Assembly (NCBI GenBank): GCA_001949185.1
Contig: BDGG01000001.1
Coordinates: forward strand, 1,982,478 to 2,046,477
From: Ramazzottius varieornatus
Taxonomy: Eukaryota > Tardigrada > Eutardigrada > Parachela > Ramazzottiidae
Direction: 5' to 3'
DNA length: 64,000 bases
Under the pieces are notes generated by a model that worked only from the letters and a program-made list of their open reading frames with translations, searched no databases and had not been told where the DNA came from. The position numbers were made by a program, and so were the translations under genes. Position 1 is the stretch's first letter, and each line of letters begins with the position of its first letter. Below, piece by piece: positions 55,647 to 64,000 of the stretch.

Positions 55647-58424
55647 ATGACTACTTATTCCGGACAAGCTCTGGACAGCTGGATCTCGGGCACCGCTACT
55701 CGCCTGTCAATCCCGCAAGCCTCAGGAGTCAAGTCCATCCAGAACTCCGTCCAAGCCAACATGCCACTGTCTGTGCCACCTCCCTTCGACCCTTCCGACA
55801 AGAGCTGGAAGGAGAAGCTTCTACCCACCAAGGATTGCCGTACCAAGACCGAAGTAAGCTTTCTGATCACCCGAAGTATTCTTTCTTTCATACCTGTCAC
55901 TTCCGTGAATTTTATTCCAAGCTTATCCTGAGCTTCGGGCTGTTTTCTTTCCTTTCCTTTCAGGATGTTACCAAGCGTGTAGGGCTGACTTTCGAGGAAT
56001 TTGGCTTGAAACGGGAGCTGCTGATGGGCATTTTCGAGGTTTGGCCTTTCCAGTCTTGAAGGTTGCGGAAATCTGAGCAGGAAGTAACAGTGTTTTTGTG
56101 TTTCCAGATGGGTTACGAAGTTCCATCGCCCATCCAGGTTTGGCTTTTTCTTTATTTTCTTCCTTGTACTCTTTTCTTGGATATTCTGTTCTAACGTCAA
56201 CGGCGGAAGTGTTCTCCGTGTAGGAGAAGGCCATTCCACACGCCTTGAATCCCGACCAAAGAGATGTGGTGGCTCGTGCTAAGAACGGAACCGGAAAGAC
56301 GGCAGCCTACTTGATTCCCGTTTTGCAGAAGATAGACACAAAGGACCAGTCCATCGGTCAACCTCAAGGTACGGTATCGTTCTCCGTTTTCCCCTCCTAA
56401 ACTGGCTGGTTTGACTGTATGAATCGCGTGGCTGAGAGGTGAAATGCGGGACTGAAGAGTTTGTTTCCTTGTAGCTCTCATCGTGGTGCCCACTCGTGAG
56501 TTGGCTCTCCAGACGTCGGCCATCTGCATGGCGCTGGGCAAGCATCTCGGTGTCCAGTCCATGGTCACCACTGGTGGAACCAATCTCCAACAAGATATCA
56601 TGACACTGGGACAAACAGGTAAGCATTTTCTCTAACAGATTCAGCTGAGTTGATCGAGAAAGTTCTGCATTGGATCATTGACTGAGATAAAACAATTTCC
56701 GTACCGGAAGCACAAACTGGATCATTTTGTTTTACAGTGCACGTCATTGTCGCCACACCTGGACGCATTGCTGATCTTCTGATGAACGATTATCGAAAGG
56801 GATACGGCATGTACGGTCAACCCATCCTTCGCATGGACAAGTGCAAGATCTTGGTTCTGGACGAGGTAAGACTTTTTCTGCTATGGGTTTCGCTGGTATT
56901 TGGGACGTCAGCAGACGAGCGTGTCAGAACCTTATCAAGTGGCGCACGTCTGCGCCATTATTAGTTGTAGACGTGCGCCACTTGAAATAACAATCTTGCA
57001 CGTTTTGTTTGCCGGCCTCCCATCTGTCCCTGTTGGTTGGCTTCCGCTCTCTCAGCTTACGGATCCCACGCTCGTAACCCATGCTGAGCATTCTTTTTGC
57101 AGGCGGACAAGCTGTTGTCGCAGGACTTTGCGGAGCACGCGGATCTCCTGATGGACAAGTTACCCAAGGATAAGCAGGTCCTGATGTTCTCTGCCACGTT
57201 TCCGGTCTCCATCAAGTCCTTCCTCGTAAGTTTGACTCATTTCACGCTAGTTTCTCTTGCGTGTTTCTGATTAGCTTTCTCGTGATGCTGTGATCATTAT
57301 CAGGCTTCCTTTTTCTTCTGTTTGGCAGACCAAGTTGAACAACTATGAAGTGATCAACCTGATGTCCGAGCTGACGCTGAAGGGTATCACGCAGTACTAC
57401 GCATACGTTCCCGAGGCCAAGAAGGTTCACTGTCTCAACACTCTCTTCCGCAAGCTCAACGTTAGCCAGTGTAAGTTTCAAATTGCTTATTCTGTTCCAA
57501 GAAAATTCTCTGCATGTTTCACAGTCGAAATTAGGAGGATTTTGTCGACTTTCGGGTACTTCGATCTTTTGAGGCAAAACGGAGCATTGATTTTTGGTTT
57601 TTCGTTTCGTAGCGATCATTTTCTGCAACAGCGCCCAGCGAGCCAGCCTCTTGGCCCAGAAACTGAACGAGTTGAAGTACTCGTGCTACTACGTTCACGC
57701 TCGCATGACGCAGAATCAACGCAACAAGATCTTCCATGACTTCCGTACCGGAATGATCCGCAACCTGGTCGCAACCGGTCAGTGCTTTTTCCTTCAATGA
57801 TGTTCAGCTCATCTCCACAGTTTCTTGAATGCATCGTGTTGTCACCGCTCTCTGATCGAGTTTCCCGTTTGTAGATTTGTTCACTCGCGGGATCGACATT
57901 CAGTCCATCAACGTGGTTGTCAACTTCGACTTCCCACGCATGGCCGAAACCTACCTCCATCGCATCGGACGCTCTGGACGCTTCGGCCATCTCGGTCTAG
58001 CCATCAACCTCATCACAGATGACGACCGCGCGACCATGCACCGCATCGAGCGAGAACTCAACACGGAGATCAAGGCCATCCCCAAGGAAGTCGACAAGCG
58101 CCTCTACGTGGCTGAAGAACAGGTTCTTATACCCTGGTCTCAAATAATGTTCCCGGACTTTTTCGCTTTTCTAACTTTCACCAGAGCGAGAATTGTGTCA
58201 AATCATTTCAGTGAAATAGTTACTCATGTTTTTTTCAGGTGAATTTGGATAAGGACTTCCTGAACGCAGTGGCAGCTGGACGTTTCGCATCGGACCACAC
58301 TTCCTCGTCGAGCTGTGGTGAAGAACTGAAGAAGGTCCAGGAAGGTATGTCCAGAGTTCAGGGAGGAATGCAAGGAATAAACGAGCGTGAGAACACGATG
58401 AAGCAGGAAGTCAGCTCTTCATAA
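55647..58424 (+). CDS. DDX6: DEAD-box RNA helicase DDX6/Me31B/CGH-1
   Basis: ATG 55647, stop 58424, about a dozen exons. The helicase motifs appear in order. The Q-motif region is [17 protein letters not shown] plus [10 protein letters not shown]. Motif I is AKNGTGKT, Ia is PTRELALQ, and Ib is TPGR. Motif II is DEAD, split by an intron after the glutamate at about 56865. Motif III is SAT. The second domain has [17 protein letters not shown], then [16 protein letters not shown] and motif [15 protein letters not shown]. The sequence follows DDX6 closely ([28 protein letters not shown]). DDX6 is a cytoplasmic P-body helicase for mRNA decay and translational repression, and in germ cells it stores maternal mRNA. 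The exon 56108-56137 is only 30 nt. A GTGGCGCAC element lies in the intron inside motif II. The C-terminal tail after [15 protein letters not shown] is Ser/Gly/Gln-rich. The N-terminus is shorter than in vertebrates. Confidence 0.96.
56902..57021. mobile_element. GTGGCGCAC MITE in DDX6 intron
   Basis: Left end GGGACGTCAGCAGACG, core TATCAAGTGGCGCACGTC, loop, core GACGTGCGCCACTTGAAATA, right end GTTTTGTTTGCCGGCCTCCC. The two cores plus flanks are almost perfectly complementary. The intron interrupts the codons for the DEAD motif. Confidence 0.8.
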
Positions 58425-58987
58425 ACTTTACTACAGGCTACCTTTACTCTTTTTCCGCTCTTATATCAATTCCTCTTTTCATGTTAGGATCTCCGGTTTT
58501 TGTGGTTGTGATGTTTGATCCCTGGTTTGAAGAAATAAGCTCTACCACCTTTATTGAGTTGTTTTATGTCTTTGTATTCGCATGTTTCTTGTGCTATTGA
58601 CCATGGAGAATCGCTGTCGAAGCTTTCCTCTGGACTTTGCACTGTTTCCGTTTTACGACATCCCTGCTTTGAATTTGATCTGTAGCCTATCAACATTCTG
58701 GACCGTTTTCATATCGATAATCCCGATGTTAGTTTTCTTTCTTCAAATCTTGCCATGTGGGAAAAACCGCTCCTTTATAAAGATGAACCTGTTTCCGCCT
58801 TTCCAGAAGTTCGCGGAAACAAGCTTCCCCCTAAATCAATATCAATCAAGCCTTCAGTCCCATCGAGCGGTGAACGAACCAGCATACGGCCTGCCGAAAC
58901 CACACGTCGTGACGTCTGAGTTTGGCCGTCCTGTGACATCCGAGTTCGAACAGTCCCGCAGTCAGTCCTTCTGTGTCTGCACGCCCA

Positions 58988-59046
58988 CCCCGTCATTCTT
59001 CAAGTAACGCTTTTCCCCGTCATTCTTCAAGTAACGCTTTTCCCCG
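58988..59046. repeat. Two-copy 27-bp tandem repeat
   Basis: A unit beginning CCCCGTCATTCTTCAAG occurs at 58988 and again at 59015, followed by a third partial CCCCG. The copies are identical. It lies downstream of DDX6, outside any supported gene. This is a simple recent tandem duplication. Confidence 0.8.
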
Positions 59047-59181
59047 CCACTGTGACAGCCGACCGTAGTGTGGTGCTTGTGCAACAACGACTTGGTATAT
59101 TTGCAGTTTGTTGTTTTGCTTTCCAACTTCCAATCACTGATGAGCTGCTGAAGCGCGCGTTGCTGGAAGGAAGAACGCCGT

Positions 59182-59757
59182 TAGAGATGGGATAAGTGTG
59201 ATTTACCGAGATTTACCGAAACTGAATCGAACTGATCGATTTGGTATGGGAAATTACCGAAACCGGAATTATCGGTGTGAGTCTCACACCGAAAAACCGA
59301 TTTTGGTGTGCGTTCGCACCAAACCGATACCAGATCGAAATTTTTCGGTAAATTGAAACATACCGAAAGGCCCAGAAAGATGAGAGTTTGACCGATTTCT
59401 GAGCGATCCCGAGAAAGTTTTCGGCTTGCAGACTGTATTTCTGCTAGCTTGATAGACAGCCATCCGGTCGAGGAAACCCTCCCAACATCTCAAGACACGC
59501 CAAGCGTTGTGCGCTTGCTGCTCGCCCCGTTCTGCGCCAGTTTCATCTGGTTTTTCCCGTTAATAAGAGAAACTTTATATTATTCGGTTCGCCGATTTTT
59601 CGGTTTGATTTGGTGTGATAAACCGAAATTTCGGTGCAGCAACTTACCAAATCAAAAATATCGGTGTGGACTTCATACTGAAATTTTCGATTCGGTGTAA
59701 GAGTTTACCAAATCGGAAAATACCACACCGATCTTAATCACACTTATCCCATCTCTG
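59182..59757. mobile_element. 576-bp non-autonomous terminal-inverted-repeat element, hAT-like
   Basis: The left end TAGAGATGGGATAAGTGTGA and the right end, read in reverse complement, CAGAGATGGGATAAGTGTGA give about 21-bp nearly perfect terminal inverted repeats. The (C/T)AGAG start is typical of hAT transposons. Inside, motifs of the type ACCGAAA and CGGTGTG recur many times in both orientations near both ends, as subterminal transposase-binding repeats do. No coding sequence longer than about 80 codons lies within, so it is non-autonomous. I see no clean 8-bp target-site duplication (left flank AACGCCGT, right flank ATGCGTAA), so the insertion is old or the ends are slightly misplaced. Confidence 0.8.
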
Positions 59758-59842
59758 ATGCGTAAAGTATTCTTGACGTCAAGGTGCAATACGGGGCAGA
59801 TTTATATCCATGACGTAACAATTTTGTGACGTCTATGACGGT

Positions 59843-59870
59843 CAATTTAACCGATGAGTCGGTTAAATTG
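59843..59870. repeat. Perfect 12-bp stem hairpin
   Basis: CAATTTAACCGA at 59843-59854 pairs exactly with TCGGTTAAATTG at 59859-59870 across the loop TGAG. It lies just outside the hAT-like element and shares the ACCGA theme with its subterminal repeats. It may be a remnant of the same family. Confidence 0.8.
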
Positions 59871-60588
59871 AAAGAACGCTCTCTCATTCATTGTTTGGTA
59901 GTTAGCTCTCCCTGCTATGGTTGTGCGAATTTTCCACTTCCTTTCTGGTGCCTGATCTCGGATTGTAATCTCTATGTGTCAATCTCTGAAGTTAGTCTTG
60001 ATCGCTTCCACTTGCCAATGCTGTTAGTACTGTATTTTTATGTTTTGTTATCCTCTGACGATCGAGGAAGCCGTCGACTAGATTGTCGAGGCTAAATAAA
60101 TCTATCTATCGGATCAGTGTATCAACCGCTGCTACAGCTTGGAAAAGAAACAAAGTGATCCTTCGGTTGATTGACTGCACCACCTAGCTCGAGATTTGAA
60201 AAAGCATTGTTATCGGCATTCGATGTCAAGGTTTTCTCTATACGAGTCCCAGCTCCGGTAATTTTATGTTCCACCTTTTTTAATCTGCGCGTTTCGGCTT
60301 ACCATGCTCCGACAGACGCGCGGATCAGTAGCACAACAGTGCTTCCAATTGTCCATCTTGACTCCTTCGGAGCTCTTCGAGCGTGAGCTCCAAAGAATTT
60401 GTCCAGGATTAGGACGCACGCATGATCTTCAGGCTGTGGATTGTAGATCGAGCCTTGAGCTTATGATTGCCGTCTGGATACAAAACGGGACCCGCAACAA
60501 CGCCGTCGCCAGGTGGGAGAAGCATATGATTATTTACGACTCTCTCTTACAGGTGTGTCTTAACGTTTCCTCGCTCTGACCTATAGGA

Positions 60589-60917
60589 CCCCCCCCCCCC
60601 CCCCCNNNNNNNNNNNNNNNNNNNNNNNNNNNNNNNNNNNNNNNNNNNNNNNNNNNNNNNNNNNNNNNNNNNNNNNNNNNNNNNNNNNNNNNNNNNNNNN
60701 NNNNNNNNNNNNNNNNNNNNNNNNNNNNNNNNNNNNNNNNNNNNNNNNNNNNNNNNNNNNNNNNNNNNNNNNNNNNNNNNNNNNNNNNNNNNNNNNNNNN
60801 NNNNNNNNNNNNNNNNNNNNNNNNNNNNNNNNNNNNNNNNNNNNNNNNNNNNNNNNNNNNNNNNNNNNNNNNNNNNNNNNNNNNNNNNNNNNNNNNNNNC
60901 CCCCCCCCCCCCCCCCC
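60589..60917. other. Assembly gap (294 N) flanked by poly-C runs
   Basis: Seventeen C at 60589-60605 run into Ns (60606-60899), followed by eighteen C (60900-60917). Both sides of the gap are the same homopolymer, so the unresolved sequence is probably a long poly-C/poly-G tract, or contains one, that stopped the assembly. The size of 294 may be an estimate rather than a measured length. Confidence 0.9.
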
Positions 60918-61274
60918 TGAGTCTCTCTTCCATCTTCCTCCAGCTCCAAGTCATGTCTAGAGCTTCTCCCGTGGAGAAAGAAGCGGTGGAGAACAGAGCG
61001 AAATCAACGGAGCTTGTCGTTGTTATTCTCGTCGATCGCTACAAACATCACAGAGCATGCAGAGAATCTGATTCTTCGCAGGCATTGCCAGCATACAGGT
61101 TACTTGGTGCTGAGCTCGAAAAAGACGAAGTAAAACAGATACTATTCACCCCGATTGAACCGAAACCGTAATTGCTCAATTCTCGATGTCTTCTTTCAGG
61201 CTGACTCGATCGTTTCTACGTCCAGAGTCTTGCGAAGGATGTCTGATTCGTCCAGGAAAAGTATCTCATTGGGA

Positions 61275-62053
61275 TCAAGGATACCAAGGTTTACGGAGGT
61301 AAGTATTGACTAGAAGATCTTGTAGTCCTCGGTCCGCTGGCTGTCTCGAATCAACAGCAACACCTCCGTAGGGCATACCGCCTATTCCTCCGTAGAAGGG
61401 CTGAGCACCCATGACGCCCATCCCTCCATAACCTCCTCCGTATCCGGCTCCATAAGGAAGGCCCACACCGACACCGCCATACACTCCCGGATAGCCACCG
61501 ATGCCACCTAGTCCGCCTGTTCCTGATAGGCCCACGGACCTGTCATAGGCTAAGGATGGGGAAGCGAGACCTGGACGATCTACTACCCCACCGTAGATCG
61601 AGTTCGTGTCGGTCCCGCCATAAAGACCTGCTCCGGCAAGACCGTTGCCGTATCCCAACGAGTTGTAGCCGAGTGCGCTGCCGCCGCTGTACTGGAACGA
61701 TCCATAGGGATTTTTGTTCTGAGGATTTCGCCAATAACCCAAGAAAGGGTTTCTAGAAGTAAAAAAATAATAACTAGCCGTCAAATAGATTTTGCCACCG
61801 GCAAAACGGCACAACAAAAACTTTTTATTATAAATTATAGGACCAAAAAATAGGGCGTGCGCAGATGAACGCAACCAGATCGTTATCTCAAGTGGCGCGA
61901 GTTTTCTTCGTTATTGGTTGGAAGTCTGCGCCACTTGGTTAAACGATCCCAAATAACGTCTGCAGTGTTGGTTTCCTGGATGGCGTACCCGAAAGCTTGG
62001 TCGTAATAGTCGGATATGGCTCCCCCTATTGGTCCAGCACCTCCTGATTGTCC
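61275..62053 (-). CDS. Gly/Tyr-rich protein (5' end not found)
   Basis: An internal exon at about 62053-61958 (GGAGPIG, ISDYYDQAFGYAIQE) and a last exon at about 61752-61275 are on the - strand, separated by an intron that carries a GTGGCGCAC element. The last exon begins NPFLGYWRNPQ and becomes a long low-complexity run of Gly, Tyr, Val and Leu (GGIGGYPGVYGGVGV, AGYGGGYGGMGVMG). It ends with an ordinary amphipathic stretch (RGLQDLLVNTYLRKPWYP). Exons further upstream exist, because the first one shown starts at an acceptor. Gly/Tyr-rich chains of this kind occur in cuticle, eggshell and adhesive proteins, and in RNA-binding tails. With no signal peptide visible I cannot choose. Confidence 0.65.
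61862..61975. mobile_element. GTGGCGCAC MITE in Gly/Tyr-rich gene intron
   Basis: GATCGTTATCTCAAGTGGCG on the left and GTCTGCGCCACTTGGTTAAA on the right, followed by AACGTCTGCAG. Confidence 0.7.
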
Positions 62054-62059
62054 TACGAA

Positions 62060-63618
62060 GAGGAAAGACGAGGTTAGTGCGTCACTTGGCCCCTCGGAAA
62101 TTGTGCCCCGAACCGATACAGATGGCTTTAACCAATTTGTATCTCACCTACACAAATAGGTATCCGCCGAAGAAGGAAAGCTAAACAGGAAACGGAAAAG
62201 AAGGCAGAAATACGAGTGGTCAAGGAATTCGAATGCATCTTAATACAAGGTAAGAACAGATTACAGCACCAGAAATAGCTCCTTGGATCATAAAGGAAAA
62301 GTTGACCAAGCAGTTAGCATAACCAGCGGGTACCAGTCGAAAGTAAAGAGTCTCGGAAGTGGGTATTCAGACCACGTAAAGCTGTCTCTGAATGGCTATC
62401 TTGTCCCGGCAATCGGATATGTCGAGAGATAGGATCAAGCAAGGATGAACCATGTGGAGCCAAGTTACTTAGAAGTATTATGACTGACTTGGAAATGAGG
62501 TGGAATGGGCAGAGGCTCTTCTTTTTTTCTCTTTTGCAAGCTTTGCCGAAGTACCCGTCACCGCTTTGATGGGTGCTTGGGGGTGTTATGAGTTTTCTTG
62601 GCAGGTCTTGTACAAACACTGACCGCGGTTACGCACGTTTTGCCTTGTTTTATTAACCAGGTCCAGACGGGTCTAGTCAGTGGGTTTCATGAATTAAATC
62701 TGACGATGACAGAACACTGAATAAGCACTTGGCTTATGAGCGAGTTGCTAAACTAGTATGGGGATATTTTTCTAATGATTTCAACCGTAAAATTTGATTG
62801 AAAGGCGGAAATGGAAAATGGAGGTGAAGACGATCGTTTTCCATTTCATCGGCAGAAATCCAGGTTCAAGTTATGGGTGAACAACCTAAATGCTGCCTGT
62901 GACTTTGGCTTGCATCTCTGATAGCGTAGTGTCTAACTTCCGGTACACTATATACCTCTCCCGAGTCACGTTGGATACCGTGATCGAGTACACGACTGCG
63001 CAATTTACAAAACCTAAACACAGTGACAGAGTGTCGTTTGCCTGATGAAAGAGCGGGCTCACAAAGCATGATTAGGACGGAAATAGATGGTGCTCATCGA
63101 GAGAGAAGAATTTATTAAAATATGGGCATCAGTTTAAGAGCCGAGAACTTGAGTTTTTCGGTGATTAGAGTTCAAGAAAACTCACAGTTGCACTCCAAAA
63201 AGGTCAAGAAAGGTTTTCCGTGAGAGACACTTGAAGTAGTGCAGATTCCTTTATGTGAACCACGACCGACGTTGGAGGAGCTCTTAATGAACGACAGGAT
63301 GTCTCTAGACTAATGGGACGATTACAAAAGAGCTAACAGACCTTTATTCTATCGTTTAAAATGCAGGTGTTTGTCCACGAACGCCTTCATGTCTTCACGC
63401 CTTCATGTCTTCCCGCCTTCAAGAGGGTTTGTAAGAAGCGATCCGAGGGAGATCAGTTTAGAATATATTCCACCAGCGATGTCGATAATCCAGTTACAGC
63501 CTGCAGGTATATCCATCCACCCTCGTGTTCGCCAACTGTTGTAAGATTACAACCTCTCACTTCCCTTGCACGAAGACCTGCTTACCGATCGCGCTATCCA
63601 TCTTTCAAGATTATTAAA
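62060..63618. other. Intergenic stretch with a short tandem repeat
   Basis: No supported gene, though the missing 5' exons of the Gly/Tyr-rich gene may lie here. At about 63381-63420 a 16-bp unit (CGCCTTCATGTCTTCA) repeats about 2.5 times. Confidence 0.4.
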
Positions 63619-64000
63619 ATGTGGCATAGATATTCCGGCCCTTCAGTCTTTTTGTTAATGGGTCATTTCCTCACCAGTTCCGCGCAGTTCTTCACTAGTA
63701 CTCGTACGCCATCGAATGCCACGATCAGTTTGAATATTTGTCTGTCTCTAGAAACTCCGCCGTTGCTGACGGAAATTTTCAGCTACATACGAACAGCGGC
63801 GGCTGTAGATATCGCTGTTGACCAGGCCAACTCGTATGTTCTCCCGTCGAACATCCAGGTGAAGCTACATTTCCGGGATGCGGGACCTGATTGCTTTTCG
63901 GTCCAAGGACCCATCGTCGGTGCACTGGACTTGGTCATGCAAAATATCCAATGCCACGTTTACGTTGGACCAGGTACTATTTTCTCAGCTTTGACAGAAA
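63619..64000 (+). CDS. First exon of a receptor with ANF-type extracellular ligand-binding domain
   Basis: The ATG at 63619 opens a signal-peptide-like N-terminus (SGPSVFLLMGHFLTSSAQ). Then come LLTEIFSYIRTAAAVDIAVD, QANSYVLPSNIQVKLHFRD, a Cys (GPDCFSVQGPIVG), and ALDLVMQNIQCHVYVGPG, ending at a GT donor after 63973. This follows the start of ANF-receptor domains: an A-x-x-x-A-V-x-x-x-N helix, a beta strand with a conserved D, a paired Cys, and a C-x-x-x-x-GPG/GPx turn. The family includes receptor guanylyl cyclases (natriuretic-peptide type) and class C and glutamate-type receptors. The early paired cysteines and the spacing favour a receptor guanylyl cyclase. The rest of the gene is beyond the right edge. 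Confidence 0.7.
   Translation, partial: MWHRYSGPSVFLLMGHFLTSSAQFFTSTRTPSNATISLNICLSLETPPLLTEIFSYIRTAAAVDIAVDQANSYVLPSNIQVKLHFRDAGPDCFSVQGPIVGALDLVMQNIQCHVYVGPGTIFSALTE

Noticed and set aside
58988..59046. Direct repeats considered as a CRISPR array
   Set aside because: Two head-to-tail copies without spacers, in a eukaryotic genome. A simple tandem duplication.
60953..61171. 72-codon ORF right of the assembly gap
   Set aside because: Helical-looking start, but short and cut by the gap, with no partner exon.
1..64000. Possibility that the window is prokaryotic or viral
   Set aside because: Conserved proteins are interrupted by many GT-AG introns, and the families are animal-specific. No viral structural or replication genes are seen.

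Overview
The window looks like a piece of a nuclear genome from an invertebrate animal. Genes are split into many short exons by small GT-AG introns; the shortest I could place are 57-61 nt. The protein families are animal ones: a cyclic-nucleotide-gated channel, androglobin, ENO4-like enolase, calbindin, an ADAM, a MATH-BTB protein, a PAQR/MMD receptor, a DAZ/boule-type RRM protein, DDX6/Me31B and a FERM protein. There are no operons, no Shine-Dalgarno context and no tRNA or rRNA genes that I can support. The channel looks closest to the protostome CNG-like class, but I cannot name the species. All exon models were read by eye from splice signals and reading phase.

Layout, left to right. 1-749: C-terminal end of an unknown + strand gene. 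1085-4966: CNG channel on the - strand, complete in six exons. 5.2-12.1 kb: a gene-poor stretch with degraded repeats and at most a small - strand gene fragment. 12.2-15.4 kb: ENO4-like gene (ten exons, phases consistent). 16.2-22.8 kb: androglobin, same strand. 23.3-23.9 kb: small basic - strand ORF. 25.9-27.0 kb: two-exon gene of unknown function. 27.9-29.6 kb: MATH-BTB gene. 31-34.3 kb (-): Cys/His-box protein, possibly KANSL2/INO80D-like. 34.7-36.0 kb: MMD-like PAQR receptor. 36.7-38.6 kb: boule-like RRM gene. 38.9-41.0 kb (-): coiled-coil protein resembling CFAP210. 41.8-43.4 kb: calbindin with six EF-hands. 43.7-45.9 kb (-): Tyr/Pro/Thr-rich protein resembling axonemal inner proteins. 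48.3-50.8 kb: ADAM ectodomain gene whose protease part is not visible. 51.2-53.5 kb (-): FERM protein. 54.3-55.0 kb (-): small two-helix membrane protein. 55.6-58.4 kb: DDX6. 59.2-59.8 kb: a 576-bp hAT-like terminal-inverted-repeat element. 60.6-60.9 kb: assembly gap inside a poly-C run. 61.3-62.05 kb (-): Gly/Tyr-rich protein. 63.6 kb to the right edge: first exon of a receptor with an ANF-type ligand-binding domain.

Two themes stand out. First, several genes belong to families tied to motile cilia, sperm or the germ line (ENO4, androglobin, boule-like, CFAP210-like, the Tyr/Pro-rich protein and perhaps the two-exon gene), interleaved with ordinary housekeeping and signalling genes. Second, a palindromic short element with a GTGGCGCAC core occurs at about 24 places, mostly inside introns of these genes. 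Four of those places hold doubled copies. It is the dominant unexplained structure of the window.
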